DNA of 64,000 bases, taken from positions 4,016,461 through 4,080,460 of the forward strand of contig CM068313.1 of NCBI GenBank assembly GCA_034766995.1, read 5' to 3'. The stretch is from Acanthacorydalis orientalis (Eukaryota; Arthropoda; Insecta; Megaloptera; Corydalidae). A program made the translations under genes and the position numbers. A model generated the notes under the pieces. The model was not told where the DNA came from. It saw nothing but the letters and a program-made list of their open reading frames with translations, and searched no databases. Within the stretch, counting starts at the first letter, position 1; each line of letters starts with the position of its first letter. Below, one piece after another: positions 9,567 through 20,651 of the stretch.

Positions 9567-11126
9567 AGAGTGATTTGAAAAGTTCGAGACCTAACATATA
9601 AGTGAGGATAATATTTTAAATATTTGTGGCATATTACAAAGCGATATCTATCTTATACATAACCTCAAAGTCTAAATAATATGTTTCAAGCAGTTTTTTT
9701 GCAAATATCACGTTAAATGAAGCTCTTTTTGTGCTATTGTTAAAATAGATAAAGTTGGACGTCGTGCGGGGATAAAGTTTTTTTGTCAAAAAGCCTTAAC
9801 GCCAGCAGAAATCTTAAATTAGATAAAAAATGTACTGGATGATAGTGAAACTTCGTATACAACCGTAAAGAAGTGGGCAGTTGAATTTAAATGTGGCCGT
9901 GCAAGCTTAGAAGGTAGCCCGCGTAGTGGACGTCTGAAAACTACTATGACAGAAGAAATCATCCACAAAGTGTACGATATTGTCTTACAGGATCATCGGC
10001 GATTGAAGGTGTTTGAAATTATTTGGGTTATGAGCGTCTCAAATGAACGCGTGTATCACAACCTAACTGAAGAGTTAGGTATGAAAAAGCTATCGGCAAG
10101 ATGGGTGCCGCGTTTGAAGACAAGTGATCATAAGCGCATTCGAGTAAAAATTTCCCAAGAATGTTTGGATCGATTTAAAAAGGATACGACTGACTTTATC
10201 CGGCGATTTGTGACTACATATAAGACTTGGATTCACCATTACACTCCAGAATTAACACAACAATCAAAGCAATGGAAGAATGGTGATACTCCGCCATCAA
10301 AAAAAAGCAAAATCAGTTTTATCGGCTGAAAAAGATATGGTTTCAATTTTTTGGGATGCTGAAGGGATCGTGCTAATTGACTACCTTCCAAATGGCGAAA
10401 CGATAAAGAGAGAGTATTATATTAAGCTTTTAGATCGACTCGATTCAACAAAAACCTGAAAAAAGATCAGGTTTATCAAAGAAAAAAAATCATTTTCCAT
10501 CAGGACAATGCACGTCCCTGTTCAAGTGTTGTATCCATGACAAAATTCGTTGAATTGAAGTACAACTTGCTGCCTCATCCAGTCTATTTTCCAGATTTGG
10601 CTCCGTCAGATTTCCATCTGTTCCTAAAACTTAAAAAAATCCTTATTGATAGGCGATTTTCGACAAATTAAGAACTAGTAGCAACAATGAATCGCTATTT
10701 TGAGGATTTTCAAGAAAAAGGTTTCCGGGACGGTATAAAAGCACTGAAGCATCGTTGGATGAAGTGAGGCATCCAGGAAGAATGAGATTCTCTTAGCACG
10801 AAGGGGGTAGGAAATATTTATTATTTCATCGAGGTTTATCTGAGTTTTTTTAAACTTTTCCCAGATGTTCACTGTTTGAGAGAAACTGCAACAGCATTAT
10901 AGTTGAAACAAATTAAAGAAAAAGACTGTTTTCGAGGCCTTGGGCCTCCAAGTACAGCCATTATGGTGACAAACAAAAAAAAACATGACCTCAAATACGT
11001 GGAAAAAAATACACTGGATGAAGTTCATTGAAGTTCAGGGAGACCATATTCAAAAATAAAAGTAATTTAAAAACACAAGTTATTTTCTTTCGTAGTTAGG
11101 CCGTGAACTTTTCAAATCACCCTCGG
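9567..11126 (+). mobile_element. Mariner transposon, near full length but inactivated
   Basis: About 1.56 kb bounded by inverted repeats: 'agtgatttgaaaagttcgag' on the left and, reverse-complemented, 'gggtgatttgaaaagttcac' on the right. The transposase reading frame runs left to right between them. It lies in dynein intron e, in the same orientation as the host gene. Several frameshifts and stops break the ORF, and the conserved catalytic region has changed residues (see the transposase entry). TIRs that are still about 80% identical suggest moderate age. Confidence 0.85.
9770..10900 (+). pseudogene. Mariner transposase pseudogene
   Basis: Recognisable order: LTPAEIL.., TVKKWAVEFKCGRASLEGSP, PRSGRLKTTMTEEI (helix-turn-helix and linker), then MKKLSARWVPRL, RRFVTTYKTWIHHYTPE, KSVLSAEKDMVSIFWDAEG, IIFHQDNARP and FPDLAPSDFHLF. 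The open part is 9946-10329. Mariners have a D,D34D triad. Here the first Asp (normally T.DETW) reads TTYKTW, while the second (HQDN) and third (APSD) remain. Stops follow at 10327 and further on. No functional product is expected, though the DNA-binding half could still be read. Confidence 0.85.
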
Positions 11127-11172
11127 ACATATATATATATATATACATACATATAACAAAAAATATATTTAG

Positions 11173-11441
11173 TTAATCAGTGAAACTACAATCCCCGAAT
11201 ACCTAAATTACATTCGCCTGTTACCCTTGAACGACGACCCCGGATTATTCGGACTGCACGCGAACGCAGAAATCAGTTACGCATGCGCTGAGACATACAG
11301 CTCTCTTTCAACACTCCTCGCACTTCAGCCGAGATCTGTCGGCGGTTCTTCGAGCAACGTCGAGGACGAAACGGCTAACACGGCTATTAGTATCCTGTCA
11401 GAGATACCGAGCCTGCTCGATACCAAAGAAGTGATGAAGAA
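11173..11441 (+). CDS. DNAH1: DNAH1-like dynein heavy chain, exon f (C-terminal domain)
   Basis: Acceptor ATATTTAG at 11172 keeps phase 0 after exon e; donor AAGAA|GTGAGT at 11441 leaves two bases. The alternative CAG at 11180 would break frame. Encodes TIPEYLNYIRLLPLNDDPGL, FGLHANAEISYACAETYSSL and ALQPRS, the start of the dynein C-terminal domain (FGLH.NA motif). A less conserved linker rich in Ser, Asn and Glu follows, as in other axonemal heavy chains. The acceptor lies 46 bp beyond the mariner right end. Confidence 0.9.
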
Positions 11442-12243
11442 GTGAGTATATATACACAGTCCAATCTGATTTTCCTGTTTGCAAAAAAATTCACTCGTCC
11501 ATCTTCATTTTGATTTGAAACATTCGCATGTTCTTTCGAACTTTATAAAATCATAATTCTCGATTGATATTCTTTCATAATGTTGACACTAGATTTATGG
11601 AACCCGTCAACTTGACGGATTTCGGATTTCGTTCTTAAGAATAAAGAAAATATAAATATTATTTTTTTTTTAAATATTATATTGACTTTTATTATGGATA
11701 TATTATATTGACCTTTAGGATAGTTGGTTATTCAGTTGGTTTAAAGTCAGGTCGAAAGGTCATTATCGACCGACCCGTAAACAAAATTCGACAATTAATG
11801 CTGTATTTGATAAGAATGTAACATAGAAAATACAGTTTCGTGAAACGTGATACTATTTTCTTGTAAATATTCAAACAATCTATGTCAGACAGAATCCTTA
11901 TTCTCTTAAAAATTATTTTTTTTTGCTCATCGGTGCTCAAGTGAATTCTGATTGTGTTCTCTTCTATAGCGTGATTGGTTGAACTATTCATTTATTGATA
12001 CAAAGAGGTTAACCAATGAAATTATTTCTTTTTTGTATGATCGATACTGATTGGCTATGATTATTATTTTTATGAATTTACCGATCGAATACTCCTGTTT
12101 GAAGACAAATACTAATACAATTACCTCATTTGCAATCTGTAGTGGCATAATTTCATTCTTTTGTAAATTGTTCAGTATTTTGGACTATTCATTTCATTAA
12201 TATTGATTTTCTCATATTCTTTTTATATAGTTATTCATTTTAT

Positions 12244-12701
<458 letters not shown>

Positions 12702-12762
<61 letters not shown>
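12702..12762. repeat. (TA)n microsatellite
   Basis: About 60 bp of TA directly right of the preceding MITE, followed by 'tatgtatgtatg'. Confidence 0.95.
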
Positions 12763-12777
<15 letters not shown>

Positions 12778-13546
12778 GTATGTATGTATGCATGTGTATA
12801 CTAACCAATATAATATAACCAAGTATTTGTTACCCAGGGTGGACCCTTCATTTGACACTCCTCCTTTTTCATAAATGATTTTACAGTTCGTATAGAACAC
12901 ACAAATAGAAAAAAATTAGAAATTAAACCTTACTTTGTTCTGTAAACTGTTGTAAATTATCGAACAGACATAAGTTTTCCTCTCACAAATTAAATTTCTT
13001 TCGTCCCACAAAATAAGAATTTGTCTAATCGCGAATACTTCAATATAGTTTTTCGGCACATGAGCCACATTTTTTTTTAATCCGGGTTTGATAAAGAAGG
13101 ATGGATCTTTTAGTTTAGAGGTGTGTGATTTTGGCGAATGGATTTTCATTCCGAAGAAATGTGTCAAAGTACCGGAATTTTATTGATTAATCACTCTGTA
13201 GTAATGTATGAACAGTTATATATTTTACAGTAATATGTGAGCAGTTATATTTCAACCAATAAGTTTATTGAGCAAAATAACGGAATTAGAATTCACTTCA
13301 GTAAAAAAAAAAAATCTTTCACAATAAAGTTTATACTCACTGTATCTAAGTAAATATTCGCGATGGATTCTTCTCTCCCCATAAATTCCAAAAATTATGT
13401 TTAACAATTGATTCAATTGTTTTCACACATTATCAATTGTTTACATCCATTTCGATGACAATACCAAGAACATCCTCATTTATTTGTATCGAAAACGCGT
13501 TCTAAAACAATTTCTAATTTGAAAAATAACTGACCTAACTTTTCAG
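12763..13546 (+). other. Distal part of dynein intron f
   Basis: Contains 'tacccagggtggaccc' near 12830 and 'atcactctgtag' near 13190, which might be ends of another decayed element. An 83-codon minus ORF at 12916-13167 matches nothing I know. Otherwise AT-rich sequence. Confidence 0.4.
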
Positions 13547-13773
13547 ATATCCAGTCTTGTATGAAGAATCGTTGAACACAGTCCTAGTCCAAGAAGTGAT
13601 CCGTTATAACAGATTATTGGGTATCATTCACAACACATTAAGTGATCTATTGAAGGCACTGAAAGGTCTACTCGTCATGTCTGAAGCTCTCGAAAACATG
13701 TCTGCTAGTCTGTTCAGTAACATCGTTCCAAGTTTATGGGCGGCGAAAGCTTATCCTAGTCTCAAACCACTTG
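13547..13773 (+). CDS. DNAH1: DNAH1-like dynein heavy chain, exon g
   Basis: Acceptor ACTTTTCAG at 13546; the first base completes the Lys codon from exon f. Donor CTTG|GTAAAT at 13773 leaves one base. Encodes YPVLYEESLNTVLVQEVIRY, LGIIHNTLSDLLKALKGLLV and LWAAKAYPSLKPLG, the helical part of the C-terminal domain. The 'RYN.LL' and 'DL.KALKG' motifs are typical of all axonemal heavy chains. Confidence 0.94.
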
Positions 13774-13851
13774 GTAAATGTGTATTAATATAGAATCGAA
13801 CTCGGTTATAGCAATCTCTATGAGAATGGCTATATTTTCTCGTTATACTAG

Positions 13852-14012
13852 GTGTAAAAAAATAATTCGATGCCATTAAAGTCAATCAATCGCAACTCTG
13901 TTTTAAATTAAAATATTTTCTCATCGTTTCATGATTAAGTCAGTAGAAGTATTTATGGTTTGTGGGATAAGAAAGGAAATCCTTTATGAAAGTGAAATTA
14001 ACTAGTGTTAGA
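13852..14012. repeat. Abutting MITE fragments in dynein intron g
   Basis: 'aattcgatgccattaaag' and 'gcaactctgttttaaattaa' match the ~0.5-kb mariner MITE (inverted). 'tatttatggtttgtgggat' and 'tttatgaaagtgaaatt' match the end of foldback family A. Both are truncated. Confidence 0.5.
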
Positions 14013-14172
14013 ATTGTATCTTGTGAATACGTTTTTATAGAATAATGCATGTGCAAGTTTGCTAGCTGTAAATGTAAACATGTTATATTCATTCGTGCTC
14101 GCTATATCCGAGTTCGGCTGTATTTTTTTTAAAAAAAAGAAAGGGATATGAAAACTGTATGCTTTTACAAAG

Positions 14173-14354
14173 GGGCCTGGGTCAAAGATCTACAAGCCCG
14201 GATGGAATTCTTAAACGAATGGGTAGATAACGGGATCCCGAACGTGTTCTGGATATCTGGATTTTATTTTCCGCAAGCATTCCTTACTGGTACACTGCAG
14301 AACTTTGCAAGAAAGTATGTGCTTTCGATCGACTCATTGGAATGTTCATTCAAG
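14173..14354 (+). CDS. DNAH1: DNAH1-like dynein heavy chain, exon h
   Basis: Acceptor TTTTACAAAG at 14172 and two bases completing the Gly codon; donor TTCAAG|GTAAAA at 14354, phase 0. Encodes WVKDLQARMEFLNEWVDNGI, then the hallmark VFWISGFYFPQAFLTGTLQN and FARKYVLSIDSLECSFK. The GFFFPQ..LT...QN..R motif is the most conserved feature of the dynein C-terminal domain. Confidence 0.95.
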
Positions 14355-14412
14355 GTAAAATGTTCGAATAAACTGTTCAATGAAAATATCTAAGTGAGTT
14401 TACGTTACGCAG

Positions 14413-14542
14413 ATACTTGACCAAACCCCTACTGAACGAATTGAAGATGGCTGTTGTATTTATGGATTGTATTTAGAAGGTGCCAGGTGGAATAGTCAGC
14501 GTAGAGTCTTAGACGAATCGTTCCCGAAAGTTTTGTATACAG
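14413..14542 (+). CDS. DNAH1: DNAH1-like dynein heavy chain, exon i
   Basis: Acceptor GTTACGCAG at 14412, donor ATACAG|GTAGGA at 14542, leaving one base. The preceding intron is only 58 nt. Encodes ILDQTPTERIEDGCCIYGLY, then LEGARWNSQRRVLDESFPKV, matching the 'DG.YI.GL.LEGARW' motif of axonemal dynein C-termini. Confidence 0.93.
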
Positions 14543-14829
14543 GTAGGAACTTATAAAATTAACATATTGAAAATCCTGTTATTTTCATAATATGTGCTCG
14601 AATTGAACTAGCTTAAAATCTGAATAGAATTTAAGTAAAAAATCTACTGCTCTAAGCAAATATTTTTTTTTAAATTATTTTTCAAAATACGAGGAAAATT
14701 TTAAAACTTTTTGATCAGTCATATAATAGATGTCGGTGGTATCAAAATTTTTACAACATTGTGTGCCAAAACCTGTCTTATAAATAGCTATGAAATATTA
14801 AGTCTGTTGAGTAATTTTCCCACATTTTC

Positions 14830-15055
14830 CTAAAATCGAGTCTGCATAAAATCAGATGTCAATTTTTCTTCGAAAACTGAGATAAAAGAATTTTCTGTAC
14901 ATCTTGAGAAATCTATCTTTCGAAATGGGATACAGATACGGGACAACGTATGTTGAACTTCATGGAGATTATATTGACATATAAAAGTAATTCCTAAAAG
15001 ATAAATACAGTATTCCATTAACAAGTAGCTAACTTTTCAAATTTCTCTCGTAAAA
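14830..15055 (+). mobile_element. 3' fragment of the 9.6-kb mariner family
   Basis: 'tatgttgaacttcatggaga' and 'taaaagtaattcctaaaaga' align with the end of the mariner at 11.03-11.12 kb. The tail 'gctaacttttcaaatttctc' matches its right TIR. Out-of-frame pieces recall a transposase C-terminus (VELHGDYI). The 5' part is absent. Confidence 0.55.
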
Positions 15056-16310
15056 TACACGCAATAGAAAAATGTTTGAATAAACATATAACCTGTTTGT
15101 TTTCCTGAAATAAACGTGTTCAAAGGAGTCCAATAATTCTCTCAGATCCAACAATTGCAAATACACCTGTTGACTAATTCCAATTTTAAACCAATTAAGT
15201 TTCATTAAGAATTCATTTTTAAATTTGAAAAATAGTTCCATCTGTTATTGAAAGGCAACACAAATTGAATGTAGTTAAAGTAGATTTCTATTATCATTAA
15301 GAATATTAGATGTTTATTTTTTTCTTTGAGTAAATTTTATAAACATATTGTTTTCCTTCTTAAATATCTGTTTGAATAAAAAACCGTTTAAAATCTCATA
15401 AATTGTTATTTGTTACCGTTGTATATTTATGTACTACTAGAATAAAATATTCCTGTTTGATATACAGACATACCTAAGGTTCTGTATTTAAAAATAAAAC
15501 AAAATTATGTATAACAATATCATTTTATTACTCATTATAAAGACAGCGCTAAGCTAGAAAAGAATATTATTTTTCTGTGAGAATAATAATATCAAAATAT
15601 TAAAAAATAGTATAAAAATATGCATAAATGATTATCAAAATGATCAATCATCAGTTATTGATCATTTTTCGTCTTTCAGGGAATGTTCACTGTAAGTAGG
15701 GTGAAAAATAATTTATAAAATGTCTATTAGTTTTGTTAAACTATATTTATCGGTTTTAAATTTTATAGTAGTTATGTAGACATTTTTATATAGCGTCAAT
15801 TTTGCGATATATATATATATATATATATCATTCACAAATTAACCAATTTCCAAACATAATGCTCATAAAGACCGAAAGTGAAACAAATAAATATTTTATT
15901 ATACAACTTCAGCCTTGAAACTTCAATCATTTTGTCTAAATGAATAAAATATACTTCATATTTTCTCTAATATTATTATATATTACTATAATATTTTATT
16001 ATTTAAACTAACCATTATTACTATTTTAAATGGAAAAGTGTATTATAAAAAATAAACACATGTAAAGAAATACCAGCCACCTGTGTAATAGGTCATTGTG
16101 TACCTCGAGTACAAATAAATACATTCATTCATCCATTTTATTATTCATTCATTTATTCATTCATATTTTATCAGTCGAATTTTTTTTTTAATCGAATTAA
16201 CAGAAAAATTTAAACGTGTCAGATATTTGTGTAAACAAATCCCACATTTGATAACCATAAAAAGAGCTGTTTTTGAGAAGAACTGGAATAAACGCAGTTC
16301 CAACTTCGTG
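15056..16310 (+). other. Dynein intron i, middle part
   Basis: AT-rich intron with a short (TA)n near 15810-15829 and an 'attcattcattcatt' tract near 16110-16165. No ORF or element recognised. Confidence 0.5.
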
Positions 16311-16314
16311 GCTA

Positions 16315-16553
16315 AATTCATTTTTACAAATGATTTTTTTTCAGCCCACAAATTATAAAAAATATTTTTGATCAAAAATGTTCAATAAATCATTATTGGT
16401 TTTCGATTGTTACATGTGCGCATTTCATTTACGATGCCAAGGTACAAAAAAATCAATTCTTGATCCGATTTTTGATGATTTTGAACATTTTTGATTAGGA
16501 CTTTGTTTGTGGTTTGTGTGGTAAAAAAAATCAGTTATGAAACTGAAATAAAT
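16315..16553. repeat. Foldback MITE, family A, abutting a splice acceptor
   Basis: Opens 'ttcatttttacaaatgattt', passes 'ttcaataaatcattattggt' and 'acgatgccaaggtaca', and closes 'tttgtttgtggtttgtgtgg' with 'atgaaactgaaata'. Its right end lies about 10 bp before the AG of the last dynein exon, so it supplies most of that exon's branch/polypyrimidine region. Confidence 0.65.
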
Positions 16554-16564
16554 ATTTTATATAG

Positions 16565-16782
16565 AAATGCCTATCGTTTGGCTCATCCCTGAAGAGAACC
16601 ACGTCCAACCAGAGACTGGTATTTATGTTTGTCCCGTTTACAAGACATTAACAAGAGCTGGCACTTTATCAACGACCGGACATTCGACCAATTATGTACT
16701 GGCAATTGAAGTTCCAAGCAAGCAGCCACAATCTCACTGGATTAAAAGAGGCTGTGCACTGTTTTGTGCTTTAGATTATTAA
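16565..16782 (+). CDS. DNAH1: DNAH1-like dynein heavy chain, terminal exon j
   Basis: Acceptor TTATATAG at 16564; two bases complete a Glu codon split from exon i, so the ATG at 16567 is internal. Encodes MPIVWLIPEENHVQPETGIY, VCPVYKTLTRAGTLSTTGHS, NYVLAIEVPSK and WIKRGCALFCALDY, then TAA. 'YKT..R.G.LSTTGHSTN' and the 'RG.AL...LDY' end are diagnostic of DNAH1-type chains. A possible ATTAAA poly(A) signal is at 16823-16828. Confidence 0.95.
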
Positions 16783-16822
16783 ATTCATTTTCCATATATT
16801 TTTCAGACTGTATTATTTGATA

Positions 16823-16828
16823 ATTAAA
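16823..16828 (+). terminator. Possible poly(A) signal of the dynein gene
   Basis: ATTAAA 41 nt after the stop codon. Other A/T-rich matches occur nearby, so this is a guess. Confidence 0.3.
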
Positions 16829-18430
16829 TTTTTTAAAGATATTACTTTAACCGCATTGTTCAATTACATAAACATAAATACAAAGAGTAGTTTCACAATT
16901 CTTGTTCAGATAAATAACAAATAGTTGGTACATTGAGTATTTATAAAATTTTAAAATCATTTTCCAAACTCTTAGTGAAAGAACATTGCTTATAATTGTT
17001 CTTGATGTATATTTGGAGCTTCGAATTTTCAAAAATCAGTTATAATTGTCGATTATGGCACTTATGATTCAAAATTATCAATAAAAAAAAAATAACAGTT
17101 TAAACGGAATCAAAGGATATAAATAATAGATCCGAGAGATTAAAAATGAACAATATTTTATTATTTCTGTGCCCATACACTTTTGTTATTTAAATTCTTA
17201 AAAGTTTTTTCTAAAATTCTATTTATATTTTTTTTATAAATTAATTTTAGATTTATGTTTTAAAAAAAAATAGTTTTATTATATTTTTTCCTTAATATTG
17301 TAATTATGTGTGTGTATGTTTGACATGTCATTTAAAGCATTTTTTTTTAATTTTATAAATCAAATTAAGATTTAATTATTTTTCACAGATTAATTTTGTT
17401 ATTCGTATTTTTTAGGATATGTGTGTGTGTATTTGGACATTTCCCATCTACCCATTTATTTTATTTTTATGAAATGAATTAAATTTAGATTTATATGTGT
17501 TCTACAAATTAAATATGATCTTAATCTCTTCTACCATATTATTGTTGTATGTAAGTATGTTTTCAACTTTTTATACATGCTTTTTTAACTGGCATTTTTA
17601 AAAAATATCAATTTTGTAATATTCTTGTATAATTTTTAAAATGTGTTCATATTGTTTAATAGCCTATTATAATTTGTTGTTTGTTGATTGTTTCTTTAAT
17701 TAAAGGATTAGGATGAAGTTTAGTGAAAAAATTACCTTTGTCTGTTGAATTTTTGAAGATTTCAGTATCCACCCAAATTAATAATTATTTTTTTTAAATA
17801 AAATAATTTAATAATTTGTGAGTATACAATTTTTAGAAATTAAATTGTGCATATTTTCTAATTGAAATATTAATATATAGTTCTCATATGTCAGTTTTAT
17901 TTTAATATTTACTTTTTGTTCTTTTAGAACATAGAAAACCGAAAAATCTATGTTGGTGTTATGAAGATGATTGGATGGGATCGAAATATACACAAATTCC
18001 TTTCAAAAATGATTGAATATTTTTAACTAGAATTTTTTGGTGGTTTGTATGATGAAAAAGGGATTTATGTGTAGAACCAAAAGATACTTTTAATTGAATT
18101 TTAGAAATTTCCTAATAATAGAATGGTTGTTGGCAATGTTATCAATAAATTTTCTAAAAATCATTATTTACTTTTTAGGAACATTAATTTTAAAAATTGG
18201 ATTTTATATTTGGTCATGAATATTTAAAGCATAAATTGAAACACTAATTTCATTTTGCATTATTTATTTCTTGGAATTTTTGTTTGTTTCACCAATTTAA
18301 TCAAAAACTAATTTATTAGATTTTCTTTTTTTATAATAAATATAATAGGAGAAAATTCAATGAGATTTCTAAGAAAGAGTGGGAATACACAACTTTCGTA
18401 TTTATAGAAAAAAACCCTTATATTTCTAAT
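16829..18430. other. Convergent intergenic region, dynein to SLIMP
   Basis: About 1.65 kb between two stop codons, very AT-rich. A truncated family A foldback copy lies near 17950-18085 (carrying 'ttttttggtggtttgtatga'). 'gtgtgtgtatgttt'-like motifs recur near 17307 and 17420. Nothing else seen. Confidence 0.5.
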
Positions 18431-18436
18431 TTCCTA

Positions 18437-18442
18437 TTTATT
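18437..18442 (-). terminator. Poly(A) signal of SLIMP
   Basis: AATAAA on the minus strand, 24 nt after the SLIMP stop codon, implying a very short 3' UTR. Confidence 0.6.
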
Positions 18443-18465
18443 ACAAAACAATACAAATACATTTC

Positions 18466-19821
18466 TCAACAAAACGAATTATGTACAAATTCTTTCACAT
18501 CAATTTTATCTGACTGTTCCAGGACACAAGCAAGAAACTTAGCATAGTTTAAAACAGTGCCAGAAACAACTTTAGGGTAAAACCGTTCCTTGTTTTCATT
18601 ATATGTGAACAGAAGTCTTTTACTGATGTAATTATCACACATCGATAAATGGCCTACTGCTGTATAAGATTTCAAATACGGAGAATACATCTCGAAGTCA
18701 GCTCTTAGTGATTCCCATCGTTCTAATTCTTTTGCAGTCTTGTAAACGACACGGAAATGGTGACCGAGACTTTCGTAGAACTCTACTGTTTTTGTGAGTA
18801 AATCATCGAATTCAGTATTCATTTCCTTTTCAGAATCCAAACAAGCGACAAATACTTGAAAAGCGGTCGTTTGGGAAACGTTGAAGAGTCCTGAATCAGT
18901 ATTGGACGTATTCGGTGTGTACTGACGTCCGACTGTGAACCTTTTCAGAGGTAATAATGAGGAGAAAATTGAATTTTTCGTATGGTATGCCATAAATGAG
19001 ACCAATGAAGCGCCGCCGACTAAATGCAATCTTTGACATGGATTCATTTCATCTTTTTCTGGTTCTTCCAATGTATATACTTTGGTGTTATCTTCATAAT
19101 CAATACCACAGCCTTCAACAACTACACTGCGGCTAAAATCATAATTGGAGAATTCAACAAAACCAGCTTTTGAAAAATGGTCACCCAGTTTGAACATTAA
19201 GTCCAGCTCATAAACGGCTGCCTCATTTTTAAGAAAATACATTGATGGTGTTTCAAAATCAATAAGATCTTTTTCTTTACCTACATCGATATGAAATAAG
19301 GAATGTGTAATCGGTTTATCTTTGAATGAATGAAAAATGTTATCATCTGCAAGAGGAGTCTGTTGGTGTAAATCATTTGGAAGCTGTAAAAGTTGTAAGA
19401 CTACATTTTCTTCTAGTTTCCATAAATGCTCTTTGATGCTTTTCAGATCGTCCCTTAATAGTTTCCCCAAATCAACTAAATGTTGAATCTCTTTGTCAAG
19501 GGAATCAGTCCTTTGTTCCTTATTCAGCAATTTAATTTTTTCAGCGATTGTCACACGTTTCATCTCTAGAGTTAACTTTTGCCCTTCGATTAGTTTATAA
19601 GCATCCCACATCTTTTTTAAATTAATTACATCTATATCTATATTTCTATTTATAACATTCTCGCTTAAGCTATCGATATTTTTAAATTTTTCACCGAAAT
19701 CTAAACAAGGAACAAGTATTGCATACATGCTTCTCGCTTTATCACCTGATACAAACAACGCAGAGCTAAATGCTCGGGCCAAACAAACTTTATAATTATA
19801 GAATATTTTATTTAGAAACAT
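18466..19821 (-). CDS. SLIMP: SLIMP, mitochondrial seryl-tRNA synthetase paralogue
   Basis: Single exon, 451 codons. Residues 1-25 (MFLNKIFYNYKVCLARAFSS..) look like a mitochondrial presequence. Residues 65-150 form the long helical arm of SerRS ending LLQLPNDLH. The class II catalytic fold follows, with motif-2-like PLKRFTVGRQYT (291-302) and motif-3-like VSGTVLNYAKFLACVLE (419-435). Active SerRS needs a motif 2 Arg-x-Glu and a motif 3 Arg. Here the Glu is absent and a Lys sits near the Arg position, so aminoacylation is probably lost, as known for SLIMP. In flies SLIMP partners mitochondrial SerRS2 and LON protease and affects mitochondrial translation and mtDNA levels. Its start is 37 nt after the upstream ZNF593 stop. 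A canonical SerRS is the alternative but is less likely. Confidence 0.88.
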   Translation of the reverse strand: MFLNKIFYNYKVCLARAFSSALFVSGDKARSMYAILVPCLDFGEKFKNIDSLSENVINRNIDIDVINLKKMWDAYKLIEGQKLTLEMKRVTIAEKIKLLNKEQRTDSLDKEIQHLVDLGKLLRDDLKSIKEHLWKLEENVVLQLLQLPNDLHQQTPLADDNIFHSFKDKPITHSLFHIDVGKEKDLIDFETPSMYFLKNEAAVYELDLMFKLGDHFSKAGFVEFSNYDFSRSVVVEGCGIDYEDNTKVYTLEEPEKDEMNPCQRLHLVGGASLVSFMAYHTKNSIFSSLLPLKRFTVGRQYTPNTSNTDSGLFNVSQTTAFQVFVACLDSEKEMNTEFDDLLTKTVEFYESLGHHFRVVYKTAKELERWESLRADFEMYSPYLKSYTAVGHLSMCDNYISKRLLFTYNENKERFYPKVVSGTVLNYAKFLACVLEQSDKIDVKEFVHNSFC

Positions 19822-19858
19822 TTTTTTTTGACTTTAAATATACAGTTCTGCAAATTAG

Positions 19859-20020
19859 TTAATTTTCAGCAGTTACTTCCATATTATCCTCATCAGTTTT
19901 TTGTATAGTTTCGATTTTCCTCTTCTTTGCTTCCTTAAAATTACCAAAACCAGCCGCACGTTCTGAATCTTCTATCGTGTACGGTTCTATTTCAAGAGCT
20001 TTCATACGCCTTTTATGTAC
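19859..20020 (-). CDS. ZNF593: ZNF593/Bud20-like zinc-finger protein, exon 3
   Basis: Acceptor TGTCTAG before 20020; 54 codons including TAA at 19859-19861. Encodes VHKRRMKALEIEPYTIEDSE, RAAGFGNF and a basic tail KEAKKRKIE. The first His completes the C2H2 finger begun in exon 2. 'KRRLK.L...PYT..EAE.AAG.G' is the ZNF593 family signature. Ends 37 nt before SLIMP. Confidence 0.9.
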   Translation of the reverse strand, partial: VHKRRMKALEIEPYTIEDSERAAGFGNFKEAKKRKIETIQKTDEDNMEVTAEN

Positions 20021-20147
20021 CTAGACAAACAAGACGTTTTTAAGTTTGTACTCTTACTAATGTCATCTTATCAATTTATCATTTGAATTTATTTATTTAT
20101 AAAGTGGTTTAATACAAGATAATACAGTTCTAACATTGGCTGAACTC

Positions 20148-20330
20148 ATTTTCACAAATAAATTTCTTTTACATCCCATAGATTAGAATTTTTCTGGTCA
20201 AAAATTTTCAATCAATCAATATTAACTTTTTATTACTGTTTATACATATTTCAATGATTACTGTCATCTTCAGTGTACCACGGTACAGAAAAATCAGTGT
20301 TGAAAATACAAATTTCTCTGTACTTCTAGA
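20148..20330. repeat. Foldback MITE, family A, in a ZNF593 intron
   Basis: 'actcattttcacaaataaat', 'tcaaaaattttcaatcaatc', 'catatttcaatgatta' and 'catcttcagtgtaccacgg' follow the left arm and core of the family. The right arm is largely lost. Confidence 0.5.
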
Positions 20331-20427
20331 TTTAAATAAGCATAAGTAACAATCTTAGTTTTGTATAGTGAAAGAGAAACAATATGTGAAAATGGTTTAG
20401 TAAGATGTTCTATTGACGAATACATAC

Positions 20428-20577
20428 TTTTGTTTTAAAATGTTCTTGTAAAGCGTGATTATTAATAAAATATCGGGCGCAATGCAAACAATAGAACTGC
20501 GCGTTTCCTGGTTTATCGATATCGACTTCTTGGTTTAACAATTCCTTCGCGTTGTCCGGCTTCAAATCTTTGTCGAT
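20428..20577 (-). CDS. ZNF593: ZNF593/Bud20-like zinc-finger protein, exon 2
   Basis: Acceptor TTTTTCAG before 20577, donor ACAAAA|GTATGT at 20428; 50 codons, phase 0. Encodes [20 protein letters not shown] and the zinc finger [20 protein letters not shown], which continues in exon 3. The pattern is C-x2-C-x12-H-x5-H, the JAZ/dsRNA-type finger. Family members (yeast Bud20) shuttle with pre-60S ribosomal particles and aid their export. Confidence 0.92.
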
Positions 20578-20651
20578 CTGAAAAACATTGAGGTTATATC
20601 CGATCGAATAAATTGTAATTAAAATATAAATCTACATCAACAATCAAAAAC

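Noticed and set aside
9946..10329. 127-codon ORF as a possible host gene
   Set aside because: It is the central part of a mariner transposase flanked by matching TIRs, with stops and a lost catalytic Asp.
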